Assembly: GCF_000934745.1 (NCBI RefSeq)
Contig: NZ_JYNO01000010.1
Span: 1-64,000 of the forward strand
Source of the DNA: Desulfonatronum thioautotrophicum
GTDB lineage: Bacteria > Desulfobacterota > Desulfovibrionia > Desulfovibrionales > Desulfonatronaceae
Length of the DNA stretch: 64,000 bases
Direction of reading: 5' to 3'
Shown: piece after piece, positions 49,798 through 59,656 of the stretch
Numbering within the stretch: the stretch's first letter is position 1
Layout of the letters: each line of letters starts with the position of its first letter
Made by a program: the position numbers and the translations under genes
The notes under the pieces: model-generated
Told to the model about the DNA's origin: nothing
The model's database searches: none
The model's input: the letters and a program-made list of their open reading frames with translations, nothing else

Positions 49798-50712
49798 TTG
49801 CCCGGAACAGATGAATGGTTTAGCTTTCATTCCTGTGCCTTCCATCATCACCTTCCTTTTCGCTTCGTGAACTCTCCGTGGACGTTTCCCTTACGGGCGC
49901 TGCGCGTGCTCCTGCCCCTGGCATTCGGCCTGGCAGTCGCGTTCGTGCTTACGGGAGCGTGGCAGCGGTATTCCCTTACCGCGCCCATGCTTTCCAACCC
50001 CAGCCCGGTCATCGCCGATGCCGCCACTGTCGAGTCCTGGACCGCGGTCATCCTGGACGCCAATATTCTGGGCCTGGATATCCCGGAACTGGAGCCGGCT
50101 GCGCCAGGGCTGACCGGGGAGGCGACGAGTTTTGATTGGCGACTGCTGGGAACGGTCACCGGGCAGGCACCCCGGGCCATCGTCCGGCGCGAGGATGATT
50201 TCACCATGGTCAGACCAGGGGATCTGCTCGGCGGTTGGATGCTGGAGGAGGTAAATTCCCGGTCAGCCGTGTTTGTTTTCAATGGCCAGCGGGAGGAAGT
50301 CCGGCTTTGGGCCGGTCCTCCGGAGACGATGAACCTGGACACGTCCGCTGTTTCGCAAGAAGTCCGGTCCTGGTCCGCCCCGGAGGGCGGCACCCGGGTA
50401 AGCCTTTCCAGGCAGGAAGCACAACCTCTCTTGTCCGATCCGAATGCCCTGCTGCAGATGGCCAGTTTCAAGCCGTTCACCATTGATGGCCGGGTCAGTG
50501 GATTTCAGGTGCTGAGCATCCGTCCCGACTCGGTTTTGTACCGGGTCGGGCTGCGCAATGGTGACGTTCTGGCCCGAATCAACGGGCAGACATTGACCGG
50601 CCCCACACAGTTGCTGCAGGCCTATGCCGGCATGGATCGGTCTTCCGTTATCAGCCTGGATGTGCAACGCGCCTCCCAGATGCAGACGTTTATCGTGGAA
50701 TTGCGAGAGTAA
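49798..50712 (+). CDS. gspC: Type II secretion protein GspC
   Basis: The protein has one N-terminal membrane segment (LRVLLPLAFGLAVAFVLTGA), the homology region TSFDWRLLGTVTGQAPRAIV and a C-terminal PDZ-like domain (GFQVLSIRPDSVLYRVGLRN, GDVLARINGQTLTGPTQLLQ). GspC links the inner-membrane platform to the secretin. The start is uncertain: a TTG at 49798 or a GTG at 49867, neither with a strong ribosome site. It begins a gspC-D-E order. Confidence 0.85.
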   Translation: MPGTDEWFSFHSCAFHHHLPFRFVNSPWTFPLRALRVLLPLAFGLAVAFVLTGAWQRYSLTAPMLSNPSPVIADAATVESWTAVILDANILGLDIPELEPAAPGLTGEATSFDWRLLGTVTGQAPRAIVRREDDFTMVRPGDLLGGWMLEEVNSRSAVFVFNGQREEVRLWAGPPETMNLDTSAVSQEVRSWSAPEGGTRVSLSRQEAQPLLSDPNALLQMASFKPFTIDGRVSGFQVLSIRPDSVLYRVGLRNGDVLARINGQTLTGPTQLLQAYAGMDRSSVISLDVQRASQMQTFIVELRE

Positions 50713-50768
50713 CGACAAGGTTCGATCCGACGCCCACCGATCCCGCGGGCATGACAGGAATGGAGTCC

Positions 50769-52736
50769 ATGAAGAAAATTACGGCAGGCTTTGGCGCCTT
50801 GTGTCTGTTTGCCATGACGACCTTTTTCCCACCTGGAGTGGCCTTGGCCCAGGACACGGAAGGGGGCGCGGAACAGCGGATGACCGCGAATCTGGAGGGC
50901 ATCACGCTCCGTGAATTCATTTTGTTCGTTGGTCAGTTCACCGGGCGGAACATGGTGTTTCGTGAGGACCAGGTGCCGCCTGTCCAGGTTTCCCTGCATT
51001 CACACACCCCCATGACCGAACCGGAGCTTTTGGCCGTTCTGGAACGGGTGCTGGCCAGCAACAACCTGGATCTGGTGGCCCAGGGTGATCTGTTTTACAT
51101 CCTGTCGTCCCCGCAGGCAGCGGATATGCTCGATGCCCTGCGACCGGGATTCGCACCCGGAGAGGACATGGAACTGATGACCACGGTCATGCGCCTGCAC
51201 CAGCGGTTGCCCCGTGAGCAGGTGGGCGATTTGCTGCGGCCCTTTGCTTCCCGGTTCGGAACGATCATGGAAATACCTCAGGCCCGCGCGCTGTTGCTTC
51301 GAGACACCAGGGCCAGGGTGCGCAAGATGCAGGAGGTTTTGGAATCCGTTCTGGCTCTGGAAACGCGGTGGGACGTAGAACTGCTGCCCTTGCATCAGGC
51401 CCAGGCCGGGGTCACCGCAGAGAAAGTCGTCCAGCTTTATGAAGCATTGGCATCCCGCGGCCATCTGTCAGAGATTCCGGTCATCCTGCCTGTGGAATGG
51501 TCCAACTCCTTGTTGGTGGCCGGTTCCGAGGAGCAGCGTCATGCCGTGCGTGGCGTGCTGGACAATTTGGATCGAATCACCGACTCCGAGACGGACATGA
51601 GCATGTACGCCCTGCGAAACGCCCAGGCCTCATCCGCCGCCGACGTCCTGCGCACCCTGCTTCAGGGCGATCGTGGTGGCGCGGAGGAAGGAGGAGGTGG
51701 GCGCGCCGCCCTTGTGGCCGCGGATACGGAGACCAATTCCGTTCTGGTGCTGGCCGAGCCAAGAGTTCAGCGACAGGTGGAATCCATCATCACCCATCTT
51801 GACCGCCCGCTGGACCAGGTTTTCGTGGAGGCGCTGATTGTAGAGACCAGCCTGCGCAACAGCCAGGACTTCGGTGTGGAGTGGGTTGTTGGCGGAGGTG
51901 GGGCCGACGGGGTGGCCACGGGTGGCTTTCTGGCATCTCCCTCCGGCCTTGGCCCGCTGCTCTCGGCGCCGGCGCCACCCATTGCGCCGGGAGGCTTTAC
52001 CGTGGGGGCGCTGGGCAATGCCATCACCTACGCCGGCCAAACGTTTTCCACCCTGGGGGCTCTGGTCAGTTTTTTGAAGACCGCTCAGGATTTCAATATC
52101 TTATCCACCCCGCAGATCATGACCCTGGACAATGCCGAGGCGGAAATCTTTGTGGGTGAAAACCGGCCTTTCGCGGTCAGTGAAAAATTTGATGCCCAGA
52201 ACAATCCCGTGCGAACGTTCGAGTACCGGGATGTGGGCATTCGGCTGAAGGTCACCCCGCATATCAATGTCGAGACCGGGGTGATCCGGATGCAGGTGGA
52301 GCAGGAGGTGCGCAACGTGATTGATCCGGGGCGGGAGACCGACCAGCCCACCACCAGGAGCCGGAACACCCGGACCAATGTCCAGATTCCGGACGGATTT
52401 ACCATGGTGATCAGCGGGTTGATGCAGAACGAGTTCGGACAGTCCAGGCGGGCGGTGCCGGGCTTGTCCAAGGTGCCCGGTCTGGGGTGGCTGTTCCGTC
52501 GGGAGGGGATTTCCGCGGAGAAGCAGACCCTGATGGTCTTTCTTTCGGCCAGGATCATCAATACCGTTGAGCAGGCCGAGGCATTGACCAGGCAGCGCAT
52601 GGACGATCTGCGCGAAGGGCAGCGAATCACCCGGGAATTGCTCCAGCGTGAGTTCTGGCAAGGTGGGGAGCAGCGAGGTATCGACCTTGATCAGGAGCTG
52701 GGCTTCGGGTCGGAATTGCCGATGGAGCCGCGATGA
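50769..52736 (+). CDS. gspD: Type II secretion secretin GspD
   Basis: The 655-residue protein has a signal peptide (ITAGFGALCLFAMTTFFPPG), N-domains with ANLEGITLREFILFVGQFTG and MYALRNAQASSAADVLRTLL, and the secretin pore core with FNILSTPQIMTLDNAEAEIF and VGIRLKVTPHINVETGVIRM, ending in the RAVPGLSKVPGLGWLFRREG gate region. It forms the outer-membrane channel. I use the ATG at 50769, preceded by GGAG, rather than 50751. Its stop overlaps gspE by 4 bases. Confidence 0.95.
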   Translation: MKKITAGFGALCLFAMTTFFPPGVALAQDTEGGAEQRMTANLEGITLREFILFVGQFTGRNMVFREDQVPPVQVSLHSHTPMTEPELLAVLERVLASNNLDLVAQGDLFYILSSPQAADMLDALRPGFAPGEDMELMTTVMRLHQRLPREQVGDLLRPFASRFGTIMEIPQARALLLRDTRARVRKMQEVLESVLALETRWDVELLPLHQAQAGVTAEKVVQLYEALASRGHLSEIPVILPVEWSNSLLVAGSEEQRHAVRGVLDNLDRITDSETDMSMYALRNAQASSAADVLRTLLQGDRGGAEEGGGGRAALVAADTETNSVLVLAEPRVQRQVESIITHLDRPLDQVFVEALIVETSLRNSQDFGVEWVVGGGGADGVATGGFLASPSGLGPLLSAPAPPIAPGGFTVGALGNAITYAGQTFSTLGALVSFLKTAQDFNILSTPQIMTLDNAEAEIFVGENRPFAVSEKFDAQNNPVRTFEYRDVGIRLKVTPHINVETGVIRMQVEQEVRNVIDPGRETDQPTTRSRNTRTNVQIPDGFTMVISGLMQNEFGQSRRAVPGLSKVPGLGWLFRREGISAEKQTLMVFLSARIINTVEQAEALTRQRMDDLREGQRITRELLQREFWQGGEQRGIDLDQELGFGSELPMEPR

Positions 52737-54196
52737 GCGACGCCGTGGGATCCACATCACCGGATTTGGCCCGCCTGCCTCCTGACCTGGTACGCCACTA
52801 TCTGGCGTTTCCCCGCCGCAATGAGTTTTTGCCCGTGGAGCTCCGGGAAGGGCGGCTTCAGGTCTGGCTGCTGGCGGCGAGAGCCAGACCCTTGGCCGAT
52901 TTTTTGGCCTGGGAGCTGGGCGTAACCGTGCAAACCGAACTGGTGCGCAATGAGCTGTTTTTTCCAGCCCTGGAGCAGGCCCTGACCTTGTGGGAACCGG
53001 ACGCCGCGGCAGACGATACCGGGGAGGACACGGCGGAGCCTGAAGGTGAAGATCTCGGTCGGGAGCTCTTGGGCTGGTCCCATGAGGACGCGCCCATTGT
53101 CCGGCTGGTGAATCGGGTTCTGCATCAGGCGGTCAGCCAGGGGGCCAGTGACATCCATTTCGAGGGCCGGGAAAGCGGCTTTCAGGTACGCTTCCGGGTG
53201 GATGGTGAACTGCGCACCGAGCGGCGTTTGGACTTGGCGGTGCAGCCGACGGTGCTGGCGCGCATAAAGGTCATGGGGCAGATGGACGTAGCCGAGAGCC
53301 GTGCTCCCCAGGACGGCCGATTTCAGGTTCGGGTGGGCCGCAAGGACGTGGACGTCCGTGTTTCCACCATGCCGACGCTCAACGGCGAAAAGGCTGTACT
53401 GCGCATCCTGGATCGTTCCAAGAACATCCTGCCTCTTTCCGATCTGGGTCTGGAGCCGGAAGCCGTGGCCGTGATGAGCCGGATGATCGCCGCACCCCAT
53501 GGGATCATTTTGGTCACCGGGCCCACGGGCAGCGGCAAGACCACAACGCTGTACGCGGCCCTGCGCGAGCTGATCCGCGAGTCCCGGAACATCATGACCG
53601 TGGAAGACCCGGTGGAATATCATCTGCCCGGGGTGAATCAGGTTCAGGTAAACCGGGCTGCTGGGGTGACGTTTGCCACGGCCATCCGCGGGTTTTTGCG
53701 TCAGGATCCGGACATCATCCTGGTGGGGGAAATCCGGGATCAGGAAACCGCGAGCACCGCTGTCCAGGCTTCACTCACCGGCCACCTGGTCCTGGCCACA
53801 CTGCACACCAATGACGCGCCGACCGCGGTCACCCGTTTGCTGGAGATGGGCGTGGAGCCATTTCTGCTGGCTTCCTCCTTGCATCTGGTTATTGGTCAGC
53901 GCCTGGTACGCTTGATCTGTCCATCCTGCGCTTCCCCCTCCTCTCCCCAGTCTCAAGCCGCTCGGAGCGGCTGCGAAGCCTGCCGAGACAGCGGTTATCG
54001 CGGTCGCCAGGGAATCTTCGAACTGATGCCCGTGGACGAGACTCTGCGGAGCCTGGTTGTGCAAAAAGCCTCGGTGGAGCAGTTGCGAACCCATCTCGCG
54101 GAAACCGGCTTTCAGACCATGCACGACCATGGATTGCGCCTTGTCGCCCAAGGCAAAACCAGCATGGAAGAGCTGTTGCGCGTAACCAGTCTGTAA
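52733..54196 (+). CDS. gspE: Type II secretion ATPase GspE
   Basis: The 487-residue ATPase has an N-terminal GspE domain, then Walker A GIILVTGPTGSGKTTTLYAA, the Asp box IMTVEDPVEYHLPGVNQVQV, Walker B DPDIILVGEIRDQETASTAV and the His box LTGHLVLATLHTNDAPTAVT. The C-terminal zinc-binding region is present with two Cys pairs (CPSC and CEAC) about 20 residues apart. It powers pseudopilus assembly and begins with ATGA overlapping gspD. Confidence 0.95.
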   Translation: MSDAVGSTSPDLARLPPDLVRHYLAFPRRNEFLPVELREGRLQVWLLAARARPLADFLAWELGVTVQTELVRNELFFPALEQALTLWEPDAAADDTGEDTAEPEGEDLGRELLGWSHEDAPIVRLVNRVLHQAVSQGASDIHFEGRESGFQVRFRVDGELRTERRLDLAVQPTVLARIKVMGQMDVAESRAPQDGRFQVRVGRKDVDVRVSTMPTLNGEKAVLRILDRSKNILPLSDLGLEPEAVAVMSRMIAAPHGIILVTGPTGSGKTTTLYAALRELIRESRNIMTVEDPVEYHLPGVNQVQVNRAAGVTFATAIRGFLRQDPDIILVGEIRDQETASTAVQASLTGHLVLATLHTNDAPTAVTRLLEMGVEPFLLASSLHLVIGQRLVRLICPSCASPSSPQSQAARSGCEACRDSGYRGRQGIFELMPVDETLRSLVVQKASVEQLRTHLAETGFQTMHDHGLRLVAQGKTSMEELLRVTSL

Positions 54197-54198
54197 TC

Positions 54199-54319
54199 GT
54201 CCGTTGAAAAATTCCCAATTGCCGCGTCGCCGCAAAAAGTTCAAACTCTCACGTATGAGAAAATACGCTTCGACTTTGAACTTCTTTTGCTCCTTGCACT
54301 TGGGATTTTTGAACGGACT
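54199..54319. repeat. MITE-like hairpin element, copy 2
   Basis: Related to 15253-15374: GTCCGTTGAAAAATTCCCAA at the left, the complement of TTGGGATTTTTGAACGGAC at the right, inner arms GCAAAAAGTTCAAA and TTTGAACTTC, and the trailing TTTTTCAACACTCAG. It lies between convergent gspE and gspN and could act as a bidirectional terminator. Confidence 0.7.
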
Positions 54320-54361
54320 CAGGATGAGGAATTTTTCAACACTCAGCTCAGCTTTTTGAGA

Positions 54362-55141
54362 TTATCTGCCCCAGAGACTCCCCAGCCGTCCCGAGGCCGA
54401 AAAGGGTAATTTGCCCAGTCCGGTCAGGGTGCCGGAGATGGAATAGGTGGTGTTTTCCAGGCGGTTCCAGTCCAGGAAGCCCTCCGCATCGGCAATGACG
54501 CCCACCGGCCCATCGGCTTGTAACGGGGTCAGTTGCAAATGGTTGCCGTCCAAGATGGCCTGGCCGCGGAGGTTGATGGTCATGATTCCTGGAGCCAACA
54601 CAAGCAGACCCGGGGCCTGGATGTCCAGTTCACCGCGATGTGGCGGCTGATCCCAGGTTTGCCAGCGGATGTATCCTTCAAGTTCCAATGTTCCTTGGAC
54701 CCGTTGTTCCGGCATCAGTCGTCGTAGATCGACCCCACCAGAAAGATGCAGATCCCTGCTCCAGCTCACGTCGGCGATCAGGCTTGGTCCGGTGACCGCG
54801 GTCATGGTCACGGGACGGGTGGTGCCGAGTTGGATGGTCAGTTCCGGAATGAAGAACCGGGTTTGGTTCACATGCAATTCAAAGTGTTGGAAGGTGATGT
54901 GGGTCAATCCCCTGTCCCCGACGGCCTGCCAGCTCCAGGATGCGTTGGGCAGCTGGCCGAGGGTTTGCCGTAAAATCTGGCTCCATAGCAGTTCCCTGGA
55001 CAGAAAGAACAGCAGACCAATCAGCAGACCGACGAGAAAAATCGTGCCGGCGGGGCCGAAACGGCGGAGCAGGCCAGGGTTGGAAGGAGGACGGTCGTTG
55101 TCGCTGAAGCGAAGATTACGAGGCTGGTCAAAAGAGTTCAT
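54362..55141 (-). CDS. gspN: Type II secretion protein GspN-like
   Basis: The 259-residue protein has one N-terminal membrane segment (GTIFLVGLLIGLLFFLSREL) and a periplasmic beta-rich domain with THITFQHFELHVNQTRFFIP, GELDIQAPGLLVLAPGIMTI and a C-terminal GLGKLPFSASGRLGSLWGR, fitting GspN, a variable accessory component. Its start overlaps the gspM stop by 4 bases. Assignment rests mainly on context. Confidence 0.7.
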   Translation of the reverse strand: MNSFDQPRNLRFSDNDRPPSNPGLLRRFGPAGTIFLVGLLIGLLFFLSRELLWSQILRQTLGQLPNASWSWQAVGDRGLTHITFQHFELHVNQTRFFIPELTIQLGTTRPVTMTAVTGPSLIADVSWSRDLHLSGGVDLRRLMPEQRVQGTLELEGYIRWQTWDQPPHRGELDIQAPGLLVLAPGIMTINLRGQAILDGNHLQLTPLQADGPVGVIADAEGFLDWNRLENTTYSISGTLTGLGKLPFSASGRLGSLWGR

Positions 55142-55665
55142 CGATGGAGCACCAGTTGCATATCGGCCAGGGACGGATCGTCCAAACGCCGGTTGAATGT
55201 CACGGTGGAGGTTTGCAAACCGCCGTCCCGTTGCAGGGCTTCCAGCAGGGAGAGCAGGTCCGGCAAGGTCAGGCGTTCGAAGTAGAGTTGGACCCCATCC
55301 CGGCCGGCGGCCTGCAAGGCCGGCCTGACGGAGATCAGTTTTTCTTCCAGACCGATGTCCCTGCTGAGCTGCCGGGTTGCCAACAGGATCGGCAGGTTGG
55401 TCTGTTCCGGCCCAGTGGTTCGCTCCAGACCGCGGATTTCCGTCACCAGCCCCGATACCTGCCGGTGCCGCTCCATGGCCCTCGTTTCGCGCTCGGCCGC
55501 GCGCAGTGTCGCGGTGAACAGCCAGGCCCAGATCATCACGATGCCCAGGGCGGTCAAGGCCAGGAGCAGATACAGTGCTACACGTTGGCGGCCGGGCGGC
55601 CAGTCGCGCCAGAACGTCACGGTCTGAAGTCTGAGTTGGGCGGAGAGCGGGGATGCCTGGTTCAT
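55138..55665 (-). CDS. gspM: Type II secretion protein GspM-like
   Basis: The 175-residue protein has a short cytoplasmic N-terminus, one membrane segment (VALYLLLALTALGIVMIWAW) and a periplasmic ferredoxin-like region with GVQLYFERLTLPDLLSLLEA. This is the usual GspM form, a partner of GspL in the inner-membrane platform. It lies between gspL and gspN, which supports the call. Confidence 0.78.
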   Translation of the reverse strand: MNQASPLSAQLRLQTVTFWRDWPPGRQRVALYLLLALTALGIVMIWAWLFTATLRAAERETRAMERHRQVSGLVTEIRGLERTTGPEQTNLPILLATRQLSRDIGLEEKLISVRPALQAAGRDGVQLYFERLTLPDLLSLLEALQRDGGLQTSTVTFNRRLDDPSLADMQLVLHR

Positions 55666-55699
55666 GGTGTATGCTGAGAAGGCTTGGCGGACCTGTTAG

Positions 55700-56842
55700 T
55701 TAGTAACTGACCCGCAGGGTTGCCAGAATGGCATCATCCGTGCTCGTGGCCTGTTCCAGGTTGAAACGCAGCCGATCATGACCCTCCAAAGCGTTGAGCA
55801 GGCTCTCCAGTTGTTCATAGCTGGCCAATCTGGCCCGGATGATGCCGGAATTCGGGCCCAATGAAAAGTTCTCCACATGGAATTCCGGAGGCGCCGAAGT
55901 GCTGAGCAGTCCCAGAATGGCCAGGATGTCCGGTCCGGACTGGATTGGGCGCTGGAGCTGGCTGTGTCGGAACAGCAGGCGGCCGAAGGGATCGGCCCCC
56001 AAGGGCGGGGCGAGCACTTCGGCGTAGCGTTGGTTGGTGGCTTGTTCCCAATGCTCGGCCTGGGTCTGGTGGGTGCTCAGGCGCAGGAATTGACCGCCGC
56101 AGATCAGTCCGCCCAAAATCATCAAGGCAACCCACCAGCGAACCAGGCGGCGCGTGGTGGATGCACCAGTGGTCGCGGCGGGCAAGGGCAGGCGCAGCTG
56201 GGACCAGCCGATCTCCGGCGCGGCCTGGAGGAGCTCGGGCAAGCGCCATTCCTTGACAGCATCGGTGTTTTTTTTTCTTGCGACGGCTCCGTTCTCCGCG
56301 GCGGATCGTCGTGCCGACAGTTCCGTTGCCTTGCCGGGGAAATAGGTCATCCGGCCGTCGAACATGGCTGCCGTGATCCCGTCTTCGGGATTGCTCCAGA
56401 GCCAGTTGGCTTGGTGACGCCGATGACCCGCACTCCAGGCCAGAAAAGATGCCGTGGTCACGGCGTTGGCCTGGGCCAGAACAGCCTGGTGGCGTTGGAA
56501 AAACTCGGCCAGTTCCGGGTGGGAAAAGCAGCCCAGCAGGTGGGTGCCCCCGGTGTTGTGCACGATGCTGGGGGCGTATTCCGGTGTTCTGTCGGGGAAG
56601 AGCTGCTCGAGTTCCAGGCGGGCCGCGGCGGTGCGTTGTCGAAAATTGCCAAAGTGGTGGTCGCTTTCCGGCTGGTAAAAAAAGAACAGCCGGTCCGGCA
56701 CCAGCGCCAGTATTGGCAGGGATCGCGATGACCCCGGGGGCTCGGCCGGGTGGAGGGCATGACCGTCAAAATGTTCCCAGACTGGGACATCCTTGACGAA
56801 TCGGATCAGAAAAAACTGGTTGCGGGCAGCGGTGCGGAACAA
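55700..56842 (-). CDS. gspL: Type II secretion protein GspL-like
   Basis: The 380-residue protein has a large cytoplasmic actin-like N-terminal half (LPILALVPDRLFFFYQPESD, NTGGTHLLGCFSHPELAEFF), one membrane segment at about residue 240 (WWVALMILGGLICGGQFLRL) and a periplasmic ferredoxin-like C-terminus (ARLASYEQLESLLNALEGHD). This matches GspL, which couples the GspE ATPase to GspM. The start is a TTG at 56842, with no clearly better one; the true start may be internal. The 258-base gap before gspK has no gene. Confidence 0.75.
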   Translation of the reverse strand: MFRTAARNQFFLIRFVKDVPVWEHFDGHALHPAEPPGSSRSLPILALVPDRLFFFYQPESDHHFGNFRQRTAAARLELEQLFPDRTPEYAPSIVHNTGGTHLLGCFSHPELAEFFQRHQAVLAQANAVTTASFLAWSAGHRRHQANWLWSNPEDGITAAMFDGRMTYFPGKATELSARRSAAENGAVARKKNTDAVKEWRLPELLQAAPEIGWSQLRLPLPAATTGASTTRRLVRWWVALMILGGLICGGQFLRLSTHQTQAEHWEQATNQRYAEVLAPPLGADPFGRLLFRHSQLQRPIQSGPDILAILGLLSTSAPPEFHVENFSLGPNSGIIRARLASYEQLESLLNALEGHDRLRFNLEQATSTDDAILATLRVSY

Positions 56843-57100
56843 CGGGCAACTCGATAACGATCTGGTTTAGTTTGTGATCAATGTGTCCTGGCAAGTCGAG
56901 GCATACCGGGAGCGGCGGTCGCAGGACATTTTTGTTCTCACCAATTTTTCTTGCAAAGACGGCTGGCTTGCCCTGTTTGGAACGGCTCGAAACTTTTTCG
57001 CCCGTCTCGTGACATCAAGCCGTTGAACCATAAAAACAGGAAGTTGTGCTTTTTATGGATAGAGGTTGGCATTGGAAGACGGTTGTTTCCGGGAAAAGAG

Positions 57101-58117
57101 TTATCGGAATGGCAGCGGATCTGTATTCCGGATTGGTCTGGACACAATAATATCCCTGGCCAGAATTCTGGGTGGGATGTCGGTGAGTATGGACGGTCGT
57201 TCCACAATGAGCCGATGCTGTTCATACCATGCCGGCTGGCGGACCTCAATCAAGACCTCCAGGATGTCGACACTGATGGTCAGGTGGGGCAGGACGCGCT
57301 GATAGAGGTCCATGGGCAGCCCCACGCGGGTGATCAGCTCGTCCAGGCGCTGGAAGCCATTTTCCGTGCGATGCCGCAGAATCCCCGGCCAGTAGGTTCT
57401 CAGTTCCGGAGCCAGGGCCAGGATCAGCTCTTCCTCGGCCAGATTCAGATTGATCCGTCCGTCCGTCCCCCAAACCGTGAAGGATTGGCGGACCCATTCC
57501 GGGTCAAGTGCGGAAAAGCCGGCGACCAGGAGCAATTCTTCCGGTCGCTGCATGGGGCCTTTCCTGGGGCGATAGGATGGTTGGAAGCCGGAGTAGGGGG
57601 CGTCGGCTGCGCGCGCGGCATCAGGCTGGTCCGGATCATGCCCCTCGCCCAGCCAGCGCAGAATGTTACGCATATCACCTTGGAATTCCTGGCGAGGATC
57701 TTCCGAAAAGCGGCCGTGGACTTCTGCTGTCCTGAGGAAACGTTCCAGACCATCCTGCATCCTGGCCATGGCCTGCGGCGGCAAGAAGGGCGGATGCAGG
57801 GCGTTGAGGTTCAGCTTGGTATTGGTAGGAGTGATGGTGATCCGGATGCCGTCTTCTTGCCAGCGGGGCAGGCTCAGGGGGGGATCTGTAGCACCGATGT
57901 GATCGGAGAAGCTGCTGATGATTTCCAGGGCTTTGTGCACCGCGGCTTCGGCCTGGAAAGCGGCGTTGGCCGACTGCAGAAGCAGAACGTGCTCTTCTTC
58001 AGCCAGAGCGGCGTGGTGGACGACCCGCAGGGTCACGGTGCTGAAAAGGAGCAGGGTGACAAGCACCAGGACCAGCACGGAACCAGGGCAGCGCGGTGAG
58101 CGGTCAATGCGGTGCAT
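57101..58117 (-). CDS. gspK: Type II secretion minor pseudopilin GspK
   Basis: The 338-residue protein has a pilin-like N-terminus (SVLVLVLVTLLLFSTVTLRV) and a large domain with TPTNTKLNLNALHPPFLPPQ, GRINLNLAEEELILALAPEL and RTENGFQRLDELITRVGLPM, the helix-hairpin-helix pattern of GspK. GspK caps the pseudopilus tip with GspI and GspJ. The ATG at 58117 overlaps gspJ by 14 bases; the frame extends upstream but those residues lie in the gspJ gene. Confidence 0.88.
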   Translation of the reverse strand: MHRIDRSPRCPGSVLVLVLVTLLLFSTVTLRVVHHAALAEEEHVLLLQSANAAFQAEAAVHKALEIISSFSDHIGATDPPLSLPRWQEDGIRITITPTNTKLNLNALHPPFLPPQAMARMQDGLERFLRTAEVHGRFSEDPRQEFQGDMRNILRWLGEGHDPDQPDAARAADAPYSGFQPSYRPRKGPMQRPEELLLVAGFSALDPEWVRQSFTVWGTDGRINLNLAEEELILALAPELRTYWPGILRHRTENGFQRLDELITRVGLPMDLYQRVLPHLTISVDILEVLIEVRQPAWYEQHRLIVERPSILTDIPPRILARDIIVSRPIRNTDPLPFR

Positions 58118-58727
58118 GATGTTCCAAAGGCAGGCGGTGGATGATCTCCCAGGAGGTTCGCGCACCGGTGGGGAGCAGCTCAAGGCGCAGGCCGGCCGGG
58201 GCTGGGCGCTCTGATTCCAGCAGCCACGACCTCGCATTCACCCAGCGGCCCTCACTCAGGTCGTGGAAGGCCAACGTCGCGTCTTGCAGATCCGAGATCA
58301 TCAGCAGTTCCAGGGCATAGTCCAGTTCCGGCTGTTCCTCGATACGGCGGACCTGGCGACGTGAAAAATCCCAGGTGACGGTCACGGGTAAAGGACCGGG
58401 AACCAGATGATTGGCCACGGTCTCCAGGGTAAACCCGTGCTCCGTGATGGTCAGTTCCGTTTCCGGGATTTTTCCCCGGAGATCCATGCTTAATAATCGC
58501 TGCAGAACAATCCGGGTACGCTGGCGTTCCACGGTGTCCTCCAGGGCCGAAGAGGCCACAAGTCCGCGTCCAAGGACCGTCGCAAGCATGGCGGTGAGCA
58601 ATCCGGCCACCACCAGCGCCACCAGGATTTCCACCAGGGTAAAGCCTGGGTGGAAGTGCCTGGCGCGGAGGCCTGGGTACAATCTTGCGGCGGTTTGTCG
58701 CGGCATGGTTTTGAAGGTCCTGGTCAT
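58104..58727 (-). CDS. gspJ: Type II secretion minor pseudopilin GspJ
   Basis: The 207-residue protein has a basic leader ending in HFHPG and then FTLVEILVALVVAGLLTAML, with the G/F prepilin cleavage site and Glu5 that aligns pilins. The rest (VTWDFSRRQVRRIEEQPELD, ARSWLLESERPAPAGLRLEL) fits GspJ. The leader of 28 residues is long. It lies between gspI and gspK. Confidence 0.85.
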   Translation of the reverse strand: MTRTFKTMPRQTAARLYPGLRARHFHPGFTLVEILVALVVAGLLTAMLATVLGRGLVASSALEDTVERQRTRIVLQRLLSMDLRGKIPETELTITEHGFTLETVANHLVPGPLPVTVTWDFSRRQVRRIEEQPELDYALELLMISDLQDATLAFHDLSEGRWVNARSWLLESERPAPAGLRLELLPTGARTSWEIIHRLPLEHHAPH

Positions 58728-58769
58728 CGTTCCTGGTCGATTTTCCCGACTACAGCTCTGGTAACAGCT

Positions 58770-59216
58770 TCATGGCGAAGCCAGCGGCCAGGACCATTTT
58801 GTTTCCTGTCCCTGCACACGGGTGGTCAGTGTCAGCCATGGGGAAGGACGCTCCGCGGATGGCGGGCTGGTGGTGATCCAGGCGGAGGAAGGGGCCTGGC
58901 CAAAGGGTGGTGTCACGCTGGAGGCAAGCCCATTGGATGAGACCAAGCTGGAAGTTTCGAGGCCGATATTCCGGCCCATGAGTGCCTCCTGGGCCGTGTT
59001 CAGGTGCAGCCAGAGGACATCGGCCCGGCCGGCCTGGTTCAGACCGTACTGTTGCATGGCGAGCAAGCCGGAGGCCAGGATGGCGGCAATGACCAGGGCA
59101 ACCAGGACCTCCACCAGGGTGAATCCTTTTGCGGCGTCCATGACTTTTAGGGCGTCCAGTGCAGGATCGGGGTGGATGGTGCAGGATGCACGTCTCTTGG
59201 CCGGAGCCATGGTCAT
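58770..59216 (-). CDS. gspI: Type II secretion minor pseudopilin GspI
   Basis: The 148-residue protein contains the prepilin motif AAKGFTLVEVLVALVIAAIL and ends in a short beta domain (LTTRVQGQETKWSWPLASP), typical of GspI. The ATG at 59216 overlaps the gspH stop by 4 bases and gives a 30-residue leader; an ATG at 59141 would give a normal 6-residue leader. Both are plausible. Confidence 0.85.
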   Translation of the reverse strand: MTMAPAKRRASCTIHPDPALDALKVMDAAKGFTLVEVLVALVIAAILASGLLAMQQYGLNQAGRADVLWLHLNTAQEALMGRNIGLETSSLVSSNGLASSVTPPFGQAPSSAWITTSPPSAERPSPWLTLTTRVQGQETKWSWPLASP

Positions 59217-59656
59217 GGGCGATGCTCCGGGCTCAGCCGGGTGGCCAGGTCCACGGTGGTCCAGCGCTCTCCACCCGGAAAGTGCAGCTCAAGCCGGTCC
59301 ATATGCCCTTGGGGATAGACGCGGAATTCGCTCATAGGGTGGGGACACGGAGCCCCATTCACGAGACAGCGGCTCGGAGGGTGCGGCATGCGCTGTACGG
59401 ACTCGTTCCAGGACAGGGCGCCGAGAATCGGGTCCAGGCGAATAATCTGAAACATTCCGGTTTGCAGGGCCGCATCCTGAGCCTGGGCCAGCAGCGTGTT
59501 TATCTCATACAACGGCGTGTCCCTGGTTGAGGGGCGGGTGGGGTCTAGTCTGGGTAACAAGGTGAACCAGCCCAGTCCGACGATGAACAGCACGATGAGC
59601 AACTCCACCAGGGTCAGGCCCGCGAAGGCGCGGCGGTGGGAAGGGAAGCGGTTCAA
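59213..59656 (-). CDS. gspH: Type II secretion minor pseudopilin GspH
   Basis: The 147-residue protein has the cleavage site [20 protein letters not shown] and a GspH-like body ([20 protein letters not shown]). In the prepilin motif, Leu replaces the usual Phe at mature position 1, which peptidases tolerate. It overlaps gspG and gspI by 4 bases each, in the common G-H-I-J-K order. Confidence 0.85.
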   Translation of the reverse strand: MNRFPSHRRAFAGLTLVELLIVLFIVGLGWFTLLPRLDPTRPSTRDTPLYEINTLLAQAQDAALQTGMFQIIRLDPILGALSWNESVQRMPHPPSRCLVNGAPCPHPMSEFRVYPQGHMDRLELHFPGGERWTTVDLATRLSPEHRP